Shown piece after piece: positions 43,925 through 52,707 of a DNA stretch of 64,000 bases. The notes below the pieces were generated by a model. It ran no database searches and was not told the DNA's origin. It saw only the letters and a program-made list of their open reading frames with translations. Origin of the DNA: Chitinolyticbacter meiyuanensis (lineage in GTDB: Bacteria; Pseudomonadota; Gammaproteobacteria; Burkholderiales; Chitinibacteraceae); the NCBI RefSeq assembly GCF_008033135.1, contig NZ_CP041335.1:965513-1029512 (forward strand), given 5' to 3'. Made by a program: the position numbers and the translations under genes. Position 1 is the stretch's first letter. Every line of letters starts with the position of its first letter.

Positions 43925-45031
43925 ATGCATGCGTCTACCGCACACGCCGCTCCCATGCTCGCCGTTCTCAAGCAAGAGCAGTTCCTGATTGTCGCTGCTG
44001 CTGTGGCCTTCGCGGCACTGCCGCTGGAGCACGCCATCCTGGCGGCGGGGCAGCTACCTTCGCTGGTCGCGGCATTGTTGCTCGTCGGAACCATCCTGCT
44101 GGTTTCGCTGCGTGTCGCGCATCACGCCGAGGTTCTCGCCGAAAAGGTAGGGGAGCCCTACGGCACCATGATCCTGACCCTGGCCGCGGTCCTGGTCGAG
44201 GTCGTGATCCTGGCCATCATGATGACCCACACCAGTTCGCCCACGCTGGTCCGCGACACCATCTACTCGGCCGTGATGCTTGATATGAACGGCATTCTCG
44301 GTATCGCCGCCATCCTGGGCGGACTGCGGCATGGCGAGCAGCCGTACAACGTCGATTCAGGCAACACCTATATCGTGATGATCCTTACCGCGATGGGCGT
44401 ATCGATGATCGTGCCGGAGTTCATCCCGCAAACGCACTGGCAGGCGTATTCGGTCTTCACCATCATCATCATGCTGGTGCTGTACGGCATGTTCCTGCGT
44501 CTGCAGACCAGCCAGCACAGTTACTTCTTCAGCTACAGCTACGCCGAAACCGGCGAACATGGCCCACGCCACCCTGGCAGCCGTGGGCAGTCCATTGTGC
44601 TGCTCATCACCGGTGTCGTACTGATCGGCTTGCTGGCCGAAGTCATGGCCAAGACCCTGGACGAAGGTTTGGCCGGCACTGGCGTGCCGCCGATGACGGC
44701 TGCGCTGTTGGTGGCCGCGATCTCGGCCAGCCCGGAGATCCTGACCGCGGTGCGTGCCGCACTGGCCAACCGGATGCAGCCCGTGGTCAATATCGCCCTC
44801 GGTGCTTCGCTTTCCACCGTGATCCTCACCATCCCGGTGATCGAGACGCTGGCCCTGATCCAGGGCCAGCCCATCCATATGGCGCTGACGCCGGCACAAA
44901 CGGTGATGACGTTGCTGACCCTGGTCATTGCTGCCATCAACCTGCATGACGGTGAAACCAACGCCATCGAGGGCATGACGCACTTCGTGCTGTTTGCCAC
45001 CTTCCTGATGCTGGCGTTTCTGGGGCTTTAG
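43925..45031 (+). CDS. chaA: CaCA-family calcium/proton antiporter, ChaA-like
   Basis: A 368-residue inner-membrane protein with about eleven helices. The two CaCA repeats carry GEPYGTMILTLAAVLVEVVI and SASPEILTAVRAALANRMQP with NIALGASLSTVILTIP. The acidic residues within them are the ion-binding Glu. ChaA exports Ca2+/Na+ against H+ and is important for salt or alkaline tolerance. The symbol reflects family resemblance; direct function is not proven. Confidence 0.85.
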   Translation: MHASTAHAAPMLAVLKQEQFLIVAAAVAFAALPLEHAILAAGQLPSLVAALLLVGTILLVSLRVAHHAEVLAEKVGEPYGTMILTLAAVLVEVVILAIMMTHTSSPTLVRDTIYSAVMLDMNGILGIAAILGGLRHGEQPYNVDSGNTYIVMILTAMGVSMIVPEFIPQTHWQAYSVFTIIIMLVLYGMFLRLQTSQHSYFFSYSYAETGEHGPRHPGSRGQSIVLLITGVVLIGLLAEVMAKTLDEGLAGTGVPPMTAALLVAAISASPEILTAVRAALANRMQPVVNIALGASLSTVILTIPVIETLALIQGQPIHMALTPAQTVMTLLTLVIAAINLHDGETNAIEGMTHFVLFATFLMLAFLGL

Positions 45032-45213
45032 CCGTCACGCCCGCCTCTGCACGCGCATCAGTGATGCCCAGGACCACGCCGCGTTCAGCGAGTGGCAATC
45101 AGCGCCAACTCGCCCTTCAGTCTTGCAGTCCGCCGTCATAGACTGAATCAACGACGCTGCCACACCGTAGCCCCTCGCATACCAGTACAAGAAACCGATA
45201 GAGGCCATTTCGC

Positions 45214-46392
45214 ATGTCCTACGAGACGATCCATGTCATCGGCTCCACGGTGTACTTCGTGTTTCTATTGCTGTTCCTGTGGGTGAGCCGGACTCCCCGG
45301 ACCAACCCCGGGGCGGGGTGGTGGGCTGCCGCGATGCTGTTTGCCCTCTGCGCGCGCCTGGCCTTCCTGGTTCTGCTGCAGCACGAAAGCACGCTGACCG
45401 TCTCTGCCTACAGTGCGTTGAACATCGTGGAGAAGCTGTGCCTCGTCATGGGGCTGGTCCGGTTCTTCAACATGACCACCGCCACGCGTTGGCTCTGGAT
45501 TGCGCTGATCGCCGTGGAGGGATGGATCCTGCTGGTTGCCTTGGCTGAACTCCCCGCCCTGGCACGCAACCTCGTCGTTGCCGCCTTCAATGCCGGTGCG
45601 CTGTCGTTTGCCGCGTGGCTCGCCTTCCAGAGACGCGCAGAGCTCAGTGCCAGGCTGATGCTGGTGACGGCATGCTCCAGCGCGCTGCTGGCGTTGCACT
45701 GGGTGACGGCGTTTCCGATCATCGCGCTGGAACCGGACTGGTTCCGCCATGGCTTCATGCTGGGCACCTTGCTGGTGCTGGTTCAGTATTTCTCGTTGCT
45801 GGCCGCCATTCTGCTGAACTTCCAGAATCGCCTGCTGGAGGCCGAATCCAAGGCGCTGGACATGGCGTTCCAGGATCCGCTGACGGGGCTGAGCAACCAG
45901 CGCTACATGACGGCGTTGTTCGAGAAGGCATTGTTGCTGGCGAATCGCCCGCACCAGTTGGCCGCGCTCTTTTACATCGACCTCGACAACTTCAAGCCGA
46001 TCAACGACCGCGCCGGGCACCACGTGGGGGATGAAGTACTCAAGATCGTCGCCGTTCGCTTGCGGCAATGCACGCGCAGCACCGATATCTGCGCCCGGGT
46101 TGGCGGGGACGAATTCGTCGCCATCTGCACGCAGCTGGACGATGCCAACCACGCTCACGACATCGCCAGCAAGCTGCTGCACAGCCTGACAGACGCCATC
46201 ATCGTGGAAGGCCGGCACTACCACGTGGGCGCCAGCATCGGCGTGAGCCTCTATCCCCTGCACGGCAACTCATTGCCCACGCTGCTGGAATATGCGGACC
46301 AGGCGATGTACCAGATGAAGAAGAGCGGGAAAAACGGCTACTGCGTGCACGAGGCCTCGCATCCGGCGGATGAAGCAAACCGCGGCGCATAG
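45214..46392 (+). CDS. Membrane-bound diguanylate cyclase (GGDEF)
   Basis: A 392-residue protein: about seven N-terminal transmembrane helices (residues 1-200) form a sensor region. A GGDEF domain follows from about 220, starting FQDPLTGLSNQRYM with DLDNFKPINDRAGHHVGD and active site VGGDEF near 297. An RxxD I-site (RSTD) stands five residues before it, so product inhibition is likely. It should make c-di-GMP in response to an unknown signal. It is in the same window as the phosphodiesterase by the MSHA operon. Confidence 0.9.
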   Translation: MSYETIHVIGSTVYFVFLLLFLWVSRTPRTNPGAGWWAAAMLFALCARLAFLVLLQHESTLTVSAYSALNIVEKLCLVMGLVRFFNMTTATRWLWIALIAVEGWILLVALAELPALARNLVVAAFNAGALSFAAWLAFQRRAELSARLMLVTACSSALLALHWVTAFPIIALEPDWFRHGFMLGTLLVLVQYFSLLAAILLNFQNRLLEAESKALDMAFQDPLTGLSNQRYMTALFEKALLLANRPHQLAALFYIDLDNFKPINDRAGHHVGDEVLKIVAVRLRQCTRSTDICARVGGDEFVAICTQLDDANHAHDIASKLLHSLTDAIIVEGRHYHVGASIGVSLYPLHGNSLPTLLEYADQAMYQMKKSGKNGYCVHEASHPADEANRGA

Positions 46393-46531
46393 CGCTGCCT
46401 GCTCGCCGAATACAGAACTTTGCTTTCCACCATGCGAAGTGGGGCGTAGTTCGATGTGTTTGCCATGCGGGCCCATCGGCATACCCTGGCCTGGAGGCAC
46501 TGTCCCTTAAGGCCTGGCCCGCCGCGCCGGC

Positions 46532-47188
46532 TTACTGCGAGTAGTGCTGCTGAACCTCGGCGCGGACCAGCGCAGACAATTTATCCGGGCCGAACTCGGT
46601 GAGTGGCTTGCCGTTCACGAAAAAGCTGGGTGTGCGTTCAATCTTGAGCGCAGCAACATCCGCAGTGTCCTGGGCCAGCCGTGCCGCGATTTCCGGACTG
46701 CGCATCTCCTGCTGGGCCCGGCTCACATCGATGCCGGCGTTTTGCAGTGCGGGCCAGATGCGCTCCGGCTGCGGGGCGCCATGGTCGGCCCATTCCGGCT
46801 GGGCTGCGAGCACGGCCTCGACCGCCTCCCAGTACTTGCCTTGCAGCCGGGCGGCCTCGAGCGCCTTGGCGACGTAGTCGGAGCCGTGGTGGAACGTGGC
46901 ATAGCGCAGCGACAGCCTGACCTTGTCACCACTGAAGTTCACCAATTGCTTCACATACGGGTAGAACGCGCGGCATGCCTCACAGGCCGGGTCGAAGAAT
47001 TCGACGAGGTGCACCTTGGCCGCTTCGCTCCCCAAACTAGGCGAGCCTTGCCGATTCAGCGCATCCACATTGGCCTGCGCGTTCTGGCTGAGCTCAGCCT
47101 TTTCGTTGGCCTTGAATGCAAAACCGGCAACGACAAAGAAAACCAGCAGTACCGCAGCACTGCCGACGACAAGGGTGGAACGCTTCAT
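46532..47188 (-). CDS. DsbA-like thiol oxidoreductase (thioredoxin fold)
   Basis: A 218-residue exported protein. The signal anchor is TLVVGSAAVLLVFFVVAGFA. The thioredoxin-fold active site is CEAC within VEFFDPACEACRAFYP, and the cis-Pro loop is ERTPSFFVNGKPL. Such DsbA/DsbG-like proteins (also BdbD) form or shuffle disulfides in the periplasm. ATG 47188 lies exactly at the end of the dsbB-like gene on the same strand, so the two are co-transcribed and probably a redox pair. Confidence 0.85.
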   Translation of the reverse strand: MKRSTLVVGSAAVLLVFFVVAGFAFKANEKAELSQNAQANVDALNRQGSPSLGSEAAKVHLVEFFDPACEACRAFYPYVKQLVNFSGDKVRLSLRYATFHHGSDYVAKALEAARLQGKYWEAVEAVLAAQPEWADHGAPQPERIWPALQNAGIDVSRAQQEMRSPEIAARLAQDTADVAALKIERTPSFFVNGKPLTEFGPDKLSALVRAEVQQHYSQ

Positions 47189-47622
47189 TATTTTGGACCT
47201 TTGAGCGCCGCGACGAGCAGCAGGATCAGTAGTGAAAATGCGAGCAGCGATAGCAACGGGATCGACACGAACCCCAGCAACTGCAGCTCGGCATCCTTGC
47301 AGGAAACACCTTGGGTGCACGGCGCCAGCGTTTCCGGGATCACGCCGTGGTAGAGCAGCCAGTGGTACAGCGCGGTGAGCCAGCCCCCGATTGCCAGCGG
47401 CAATGCATAACGGATGCCCCGTGGATCGAACGGCAACAGCGCCATGCCAAGCACCGGCACCAATGGGTACATGAAGATGCGCTGATACCAGCAGAGCATG
47501 CAGGGCGTCATGCCCATGACCTCGCTCATGAAAAGGCTACCCAGTGTGGCTACCATGGCCAGCAGCCAGGCAGCGAAGATCAACGCCCAGCGCCGGGATT
47601 GCAGGTCAACCTGGTGATTCAA
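47188..47622 (-). CDS. dsbB: DsbB-family disulfide bond formation protein
   Basis: A protein of about 144 residues with four transmembrane helices. The quinone-linked CxxC is in TPCMLCWYQRIFMYP, and the second Cys pair is APCTQGVSC. It oxidises its DsbA partner. I choose TTG 47622 because GAGGA lies 7 nt upstream; GTG 47649, overlapping the DUF3703 stop, is an alternative. The DUF3703-dsbB-dsbA order suggests one operon. It resembles BdbC, used with DsbA-like partners in metal resistance loci. Confidence 0.85.
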   Translation of the reverse strand: MNHQVDLQSRRWALIFAAWLLAMVATLGSLFMSEVMGMTPCMLCWYQRIFMYPLVPVLGMALLPFDPRGIRYALPLAIGGWLTALYHWLLYHGVIPETLAPCTQGVSCKDAELQLLGFVSIPLLSLLAFSLLILLLVAALKGPK

Positions 47623-47641
47623 ACTGACGTCCTCGTTCTTG

Positions 47642-47983
47642 TTATTCACCGCGCAACACGCGTTGCGTGGCCTCGTCGACCTGCATCGGCGCAAAGGCGC
47701 TGACGTTCGCGCGGCCGGTATTGCCAAGGGGCAGGCGCCCGGTGAGATGCCCGAGCGGCGTGAGCGCCAGCCTCAACAACTGTCCCCGGATTTCCCGACT
47801 ATCGTATTGCGACGCTGCCAACAGCAGCATGAGCCAGTGCACGTGCAGATGCTGCGTGAAACGCCGCTGACCAAGCACATGGGCCCTCTCCAGCGCCGCA
47901 AATGCCTGATCGATCTCGCCTGCAGCGCGTGCCTGCCTGGCCTGCGCGAGGCAGGCCAGATATGCGTCTGTGAGCAAAGACAT
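47642..47983 (-). CDS. DUF3703 protein
   Basis: A 113-residue cytoplasmic protein with the DUF3703 signature: AFAALERAHVLGQRRFTQHLHVHWLMLL and LALTPLGHLTGRLPLGNTGRANVSAF. The His-rich HLHVHW could bind metal. Function unknown; the family is often near MerR-regulated metal genes. ATG 47983 has AGGAG 7 nt upstream. It is the first gene behind a MerR-type promoter. Confidence 0.8.
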   Translation of the reverse strand: MSLLTDAYLACLAQARQARAAGEIDQAFAALERAHVLGQRRFTQHLHVHWLMLLLAASQYDSREIRGQLLRLALTPLGHLTGRLPLGNTGRANVSAFAPMQVDEATQRVLRGE

Positions 47984-48109
47984 CATGCTTCTCCTTTGGT
48001 TCGCCATTCCCCAGCCATCGCGAGCTGCCACGCGCTCGGTTGCAAAACGCACACCGGCGTTGCTAGGCAGTAGCGATGCCAGCGAGGCCTTCAGGCTTGG
48101 TATGTTGAC

Positions 48110-48140
48110 AGTAAAAACCTTGAAGCCACTTCAAGGTCAA
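48110..48140 (-). promoter_or_regulatory. MerR-type promoter/operator for the DUF3703-dsbB-dsbA operon
   Basis: On the minus strand, -35 TTGACC (48135-48140) and -10 TTTACT (48110-48115) are separated by 19 bp, the long spacer characteristic of MerR-activated promoters. The spacer contains the perfect dyad ACCTTGAAG-N3-CTTCAAGGT (48117-48137), the expected operator. Transcription would start near 48103, 120 nt before DUF3703. No merR-family gene lies nearby. Confidence 0.7.
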
Positions 48141-48377
48141 GCACGGTATGAGTCGTATCAGGAGGTTGGTCGCCAATGCGCGCAAGGGCAAAGCAATGAG
48201 CGCGCTCAATCAAGCGGGATGTCCACGCCCTATGATGGCGGTACGAGATCCGCGCACACCGTGGTTTGCCAAGCGGCTGGCGCTGGTGCGGCCGCTTATG
48301 CGTTGTTGCTGCGATCAGGACTGCGTATCTCGCCGTGCGATCCGCAGTCCTCAACACGGCAAGCGTGAGCGTCACCT
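48141..48377. other. Stretch with no recognised gene
   Basis: About 240 nt between the MerR-type promoter and the rhodanese remnant. Open frames on both strands give Arg/Cys-rich translations without motifs or ribosome sites. I looked for a divergent merR gene here and see none. Confidence 0.5.
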
Positions 48378-48702
48378 TCAACTGCGGGTTTCTGTCGCAA
48401 CAGGAAGTGCCAGATCTGCAGCCCACTCGCTGAAGCCCAGATTAATAGACGCCGGCTTGTTCGGATCCGGCGGCTGCCGCGATGGGTCCGGCAAATGAAC
48501 CGCGTCCACCGGAACCGCAGTACGTGATGATCTCTTGGGGATCAAACCCTGCTGCATGGAGGATACTCATCAGCGCCTCAGAGGGCCTGACAAAGCCTGC
48601 TTCATCGAAGAACTGGCGGTGAGCCAGATTGATCCCTCCAGGGGCATGACTGCTTCTGGCGAAGTCCGGGGCGGGCGCCCCGGACCGCGCCTCAAGGGCG
48701 GT
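48378..48702 (-). pseudogene. Rhodanese (sulfurtransferase) domain remnant
   Basis: Directly after the stop of the beta-helix lipoprotein gene and in the same frame, the translation reads HAPGGINLAHRQFFDEAGFV then EIITYCGSGGRGSFAGPIAA, a rhodanese C-terminal domain with active-site loop CGSGGRG. It meets TAA at 48442-48444; skipping one base continues as LGFSEWAADLALPVATETRS to a stop at 48378. There is no start codon before the conserved part, so the gene is truncated at its 5' end and frameshifted. Confidence 0.65.
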
Positions 48703-50640
48703 TTACCACTGATGCCCTCTCACTCCACGCCGAACGTGACCGACCGGTAACCCTGTCAGTGGCCCGACACCGGTCACCTGATAGGTCGTGGTCGAGTTGA
48801 GTTCACTGCCGGACGCGATGGTATCCATGCCGTGTACATCACGCCAAGCAGTCCACGTCTTGTTCCGGCCATTACATTCCGTGTCCTTGAACGCATAGGC
48901 GTGCGTGCTTTCAACGAAATTGGCCGACACCGCAATCTGCGTATTGAAGTTGGGCGGCTCGCTTTGGCAGGACAAGCCGCTATACGCCGGCTTGGCGCGT
49001 GCGCTCAGCGTGTTGTAGCTGATGCGCGTGCCATAGCTGCCTGGATTGAAAGGCCCCCAGTTCATGTAAATGCTTTGCCCGACCACAGTGTTGTGATGCA
49101 CATCGTGGTTTTGCATCGTGCAGCCGTTGCTGGCAAAACATTGCAGGCCGAGATAGATACCGGCATTGACCAGCAGGTTGTGGTGGACTTGCATATTTTT
49201 CGATCCAGCCTGGGCGGACACCTGAATTCCCAGTGGCGTGGTCTTAGTGGCGGGGAATTCGATGTAGTTCTCGCGGTGGGTGTTGTCTTGCGAGTTGTCC
49301 TTCTCATGAATTCCGCCGCCGATGCCGTCCTGAAGCGCTCCGGCGCCGAGGCGGATCTGGTTGTTTTCCACCAGCGAATTCCCGGCGTCGAAAAATACCA
49401 TCGCGTAGGCACCGAAGTTGACCTTGTTGAATGGGCCAAAATCGTTGTCCTGGATCAGCAGCTTGTGGCGTGGCGTGGTGGCCGCGTGCCCCCAGCCTTC
49501 GATGAAAGCCGGATTGTCGTGCCCGGTCGAATCGCTGCCCACGCCATCGACAAAGCGCACGTTGCGGACCACCAGGCCTGTCGTAGTGGTTTCACTTTTG
49601 ATGCCGTAAAGCTTCACATGACTGATGTCGAGGCCTTCGATCCGCGCGGCCGGCCCGGTGACCGAATACACGTTGAGAACCTGATAGTTGAGGTCGAGGG
49701 TGGCAACCTCGTCCGGATAGGCCAGCAGCTGTTGCGACCTGCTGTCGTAGAGCGTGAAGCCGTTGGTGAGATATGTTCCTTGGCGCAGCACGATCGCCTG
49801 GCTGGGCGTGGAATTGGCGATCGCGTAGGCGACCGACTGATAGGGTTGCGCCAAGGTGCCGCGCCCCACGGCATCTACTCCGTTGGGCGCTACGAATTTG
49901 AACTGATCGGCACTCGCAGTGATGGTGAAGCTTTGTTCCAGTGTTTTCTGCGTGTTGCCGCTATCGCGCACTTCCAACGTCAGCACATAGCTGCCGGCGC
50001 TCGCCGGCGTGAAGCGCACGGCGCCGGTACGGAAATCCAGCGACACATCGGCAGTGCTCTGCGGTACCCCATCAAGGGTAAAACTCTTGATGCGGTACTC
50101 GTAGGGGAAGATCCCGCCGACGATCCCCGGCCGGCTTTCATAGGGAATGCCGGGGTATGCGTACTCACGCAAGCCGAAGTTCGCAGTCAGTGGTGCATTG
50201 GGCAGGGTATCGGGTTGAGCGACGGTCGCGGTTTCGTTGTGGACGCATCGCACGAAGAGCGCACTGCCGTCTTGCGGAATCGAGGCCGAAGTACCCTCGG
50301 CCACCTTGCAGGTTTGCCCAGCGGGTTGAGTGGCCACCTGCAGGTTGGCTACGGCTCCGGCCGGTAGGGTAAAGGTATGGGCGCCGTTCAACTGGACCGG
50401 AAAAGTCGAGGTGCCATAGGCCAACGCCAGCTCCTTGCCGAGTGCAAGCCCCTTTACCCGAAGATTCAAGACCGTCGGGCTTTGCGATTGCGACGGCGGG
50501 GTCGATGCCTGCAACGACTTCGCTGCAGAGGGTGAATCAACGGCGTTGTCAGTCTCACCGTCACACCCGGTCAATAATGAAAAAGCCGCCAAGGTGGCCC
50601 AGGCGGCAGCAGTACGGCAGAAATGGTTTGCTTCGGACAT
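48703..50640 (-). CDS. Secreted lipoprotein with right-handed beta-helix domain
   Basis: A 645-residue lipoprotein: signal peptide with lipobox FSLLTGCDG. A beta-sandwich region (about 45-245) precedes a parallel beta-helix (about 250-600) with N/G/H-rich rungs (VENNQIRLGAGALQ, VHHNLLVNAGIYLG, VHHNTVVGQSIYM). This fold is used by polysaccharide lyases and surface proteins; the catalytic residues of a known lyase family are not evident. ATG 50640 has GGAG 6 nt upstream. The last ten residues (VRRGVRGHQW) look unrelated to the rest and may result from the junction with the rhodanese remnant. Confidence 0.75.
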   Translation of the reverse strand: MSEANHFCRTAAAWATLAAFSLLTGCDGETDNAVDSPSAAKSLQASTPPSQSQSPTVLNLRVKGLALGKELALAYGTSTFPVQLNGAHTFTLPAGAVANLQVATQPAGQTCKVAEGTSASIPQDGSALFVRCVHNETATVAQPDTLPNAPLTANFGLREYAYPGIPYESRPGIVGGIFPYEYRIKSFTLDGVPQSTADVSLDFRTGAVRFTPASAGSYVLTLEVRDSGNTQKTLEQSFTITASADQFKFVAPNGVDAVGRGTLAQPYQSVAYAIANSTPSQAIVLRQGTYLTNGFTLYDSRSQQLLAYPDEVATLDLNYQVLNVYSVTGPAARIEGLDISHVKLYGIKSETTTTGLVVRNVRFVDGVGSDSTGHDNPAFIEGWGHAATTPRHKLLIQDNDFGPFNKVNFGAYAMVFFDAGNSLVENNQIRLGAGALQDGIGGGIHEKDNSQDNTHRENYIEFPATKTTPLGIQVSAQAGSKNMQVHHNLLVNAGIYLGLQCFASNGCTMQNHDVHHNTVVGQSIYMNWGPFNPGSYGTRISYNTLSARAKPAYSGLSCQSEPPNFNTQIAVSANFVESTHAYAFKDTECNGRNKTWTAWRDVHGMDTIASGSELNSTTTYQVTGVGPLTGLPVGHVRRGVRGHQW

Positions 50641-51184
50641 GACACGCTCCATCAAGAGAGATCAAGGACAAGCTAAAGGCAGACAATGGGGTACATGCGA
50701 AGCGTCAAACGGGTTGTTCCATTTTCAATCGCTCCTTTCGAATATAAGAATGCATTTCTTTGCCCCAGCCTGGAGGCCAGCCGAATTCCAGTGCATTTGC
50801 AAATTCAACACAGCAACACAGGCAAAACCATTCTAAGGAGGTGATCGATCGGAAAAGAATGTCCCATCTTTTCCGAAAATTTGTTCGATTCTTCGGCCCA
50901 TCAAATAGAGCCAAAATGAGATAAATGCGAAGAGACTCAATGCGCTTGGGGTATGGCGTGCTGCCAATTTATAGGTGCCAATAGATGGAATTACCGGTCA
51001 TTACCTCGTCAGACTCATGCCTTTATGGTTGGTGTTGCAGGGTCGTGCTGAGCTCAGCCGGCCCCTGACTGACTACTTCCGGCCTGTTTGCATTTGCCGA
51101 GTGCTGGAAGATCGACCTTGTGCTTGAGTGGAATACCCTATTAAATGCGGGCTGGTTTCACCACATCAGACAAAGGAGAGTTCA
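50641..51184. other. Intergenic region between beta-helix lipoprotein and H-NS genes
   Basis: About 540 nt of relatively A/T-rich DNA. No gene is recognised. The stretch AAGGAGGTGATC at 50835-50846 equals the reverse complement of the 16S rRNA 3' end; the nearest ATG (50859) opens only 21 codons and is too far away. A possible H-NS promoter lies near 51115-51145 (TTGTGC, TATTAA), with non-ideal 15-nt spacing. Confidence 0.45.
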
Positions 51185-51499
51185 ATGGACCTGTCTAAAC
51201 TATCGTTGCCGGAAATGTTCCAACTGCAAAAAGATCTCGGTGCCGAGATCGAAAAGCGCAAGGTCAGCGATAAGAAGAACTTGATCGCTGAGCTGCAGAA
51301 CCTCGCCGCTGCCAAGGGTTTCTCGCTGCAGGACGTGCTGGGCGGTGCCGTGAGCACCAAGCCCGCCAGGAGTGCCGGCGTGGCACAGTTCCGCAACCCG
51401 GCAGATAGCAGCCAGACCTGGACTGGTCGCGGCCGCAAGCCGCAATGGGTGCAGGATTGGCTGGATGCTGGCAAGCCGCTGGATGGCCTCCGGATCTAA
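51185..51499 (+). CDS. H-NS family histone-like protein
   Basis: A 104-residue nucleoid protein. The N-terminal coiled-coil oligomerisation domain is LSLPEMFQLQKDLGAEIEKR. The C-terminal DNA-binding domain has RNPADSSQTWTGRGRKPQW, in which GRGRKP is the AT-hook-like H-NS loop. It silences A/T-rich or foreign DNA, which suits its position next to a patchwork region. AAAGGAGAG precedes ATG 51185. A strong terminator follows. Confidence 0.92.
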   Translation: MDLSKLSLPEMFQLQKDLGAEIEKRKVSDKKNLIAELQNLAAAKGFSLQDVLGGAVSTKPARSAGVAQFRNPADSSQTWTGRGRKPQWVQDWLDAGKPLDGLRI

Positions 51500-51507
51500 C
51501 GCTAGCC

Positions 51508-51550
51508 CACCAACAAAAAGCCCCGCGATGTGCGGGGCTTTTTGTTGGTG
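51508..51550. terminator. Bidirectional intrinsic terminator between H-NS and dgkA genes
   Basis: A perfect 19-bp inverted repeat: arms 51508-51526 and 51532-51550 with a 5-nt loop GATGT. The GC core (AAGCCCCGC/GCGGGGCTT) is flanked by A5 and T5, so it can end transcription from both convergent genes. Confidence 0.92.
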
Positions 51551-51557
51551 AGTTAAG

Positions 51558-51974
51558 TTAGGCCGTAGTTGCCAACGCCCACGCGACCAGTAAATTCAGC
51601 ATGCAGATCAGTTGGGCTGCACTTCCCAAGTCCTTGGCGCGCTTGGCCAATACATGCACCTCCAGCGAGGTGTGATCGACGGCCGCCTCGATCGCGGAAT
51701 TGACGAGCTCGACCATCAGGCAAAGAAAGTGACTCAGGATCACGATGGAGCGCGCCCAACCTGGCATGTCGAAAATCAGGGCCAGCGGAATACCTAAGCA
51801 AGCAATGATTGTGATCTGCCTGAACGCAGGCTCGTGGCGCCAGCCCGCTTGCAAGCCATCGAGCGAATACCCGAATGCATGCAGGAGACGCCCAAGGCCG
51901 ACACGGCCTTTGAAAGGACTTCGGTGCTGATCCTGTTTGGTGCTATGTGAGCCGGCCTGATGTTTATTTTGCAC
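51558..51974 (-). CDS. dgkA: Diacylglycerol kinase DgkA
   Basis: A 138-residue inner-membrane enzyme that phosphorylates diacylglycerol to phosphatidic acid. It has three helices and the DgkA signature ELVNSAIEAAVD, with FRQITIIACLGIPLAL. The N-terminus (HAFGYSLDGLQAGWRHEPAFR) is typical. GTG 51974 overlaps the PAP2 gene end by 11 nt and has AGAGGG before it. In this operon it would recycle the diacylglycerol released by EptA. Confidence 0.88.
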   Translation of the reverse strand: MQNKHQAGSHSTKQDQHRSPFKGRVGLGRLLHAFGYSLDGLQAGWRHEPAFRQITIIACLGIPLALIFDMPGWARSIVILSHFLCLMVELVNSAIEAAVDHTSLEVHVLAKRAKDLGSAAQLICMLNLLVAWALATTA

Positions 51975-52707
51975 GACGGCCCTCTGGGGTCGACGGCGGG
52001 TAGACGCAATAGAGCACCAGCAACACCATCCACACCACCCACGCAGACCACAGGGTATGTGAAGGGAAATGTGCCCCTCGCATGGTTTGGGTCCATCCCA
52101 TTCCCCAACCGAGCAGCAGTCCAAGCCAAAGCGCCCATTTCGCTTTGCGTGCGTCGAAATCCCGCAGGCCAAAGTAGAAGGCCATCAGAGCGAAGCCACC
52201 GGAGGCATGCCCTCCTGGAAAGCAGCGACCTGGCACCAAGCCGGTCGGGACTTGGGCAAATAATCCAAGATGCGGGGCATAGCCGCCGTATTCCGAAACA
52301 TCCCACGGGCAATGATGGACGCTGTGCGCCTTCAGCAGACTCACCATGCCGCTCGACAACACCATGGCACTGAAAATCCAGAACGAGCGCCGCCGCTGTG
52401 GGCGCCATACGTCATCGAGGAATGACCAAAGCCACAAGCCGAGTGCGGTCATCCCAATCGCCACCACGAGCAGTTTGGCGTCGGTGTGGAGCACTTCGTT
52501 GAAGAACGGGCTGTGCTGAAGGGGGAAATGATGCGTCGAGGAGTCGAAAAAGAGGCCAACAACCCAGTCGTCGAGACCAGTCAGTGGATACACAAACAGC
52601 AGTACGGCACCCAAGGCAAGCGGAAGCGCCAAGTGCCATATCCAGAAGGAAGTAGTGCGTTGGAGTTGTGCTCGAAAACGACCAAAGCGCTGCGTGGCAG
52701 GCATCAT
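51964..52707 (-). CDS. PAP2-family membrane phosphatase
   Basis: A 247-residue membrane protein with the three-part PAP2 motif: KAHSVHHCPWDVSEYGG, PGGHASGGF and MRGAHFPSHTLWSAW. The CPWD form is frequent in lipid A or undecaprenyl pyrophosphate phosphatases next to eptA genes. It could act on lipid A or undecaprenyl pyrophosphate; this is inference. ATG 52707 follows AGGAG, and its start overlaps the eptA stop codon. Confidence 0.88.
   Translation of the reverse strand: MMPATQRFGRFRAQLQRTTSFWIWHLALPLALGAVLLFVYPLTGLDDWVVGLFFDSSTHHFPLQHSPFFNEVLHTDAKLLVVAIGMTALGLWLWSFLDDVWRPQRRRSFWIFSAMVLSSGMVSLLKAHSVHHCPWDVSEYGGYAPHLGLFAQVPTGLVPGRCFPGGHASGGFALMAFYFGLRDFDARKAKWALWLGLLLGWGMGWTQTMRGAHFPSHTLWSAWVVWMVLLVLYCVYPPSTPEGRRAK

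Noticed and set aside
48148..48498. Open frame on the plus strand near the MerR-type promoter, considered as a divergent merR gene
   Set aside because: The translation lacks the MerR helix-turn-helix and is Arg/Cys-rich and biased as in non-coding high-GC frames; it also overlaps the rhodanese remnant.
50835..50924. AAGGAGGTGATC, matching the reverse complement of the 16S 3' end, before a 21-codon frame
   Set aside because: The distance to the ATG (17 nt from the GGAGG) is too long and the frame is too short and motif-free. Chance is likely.
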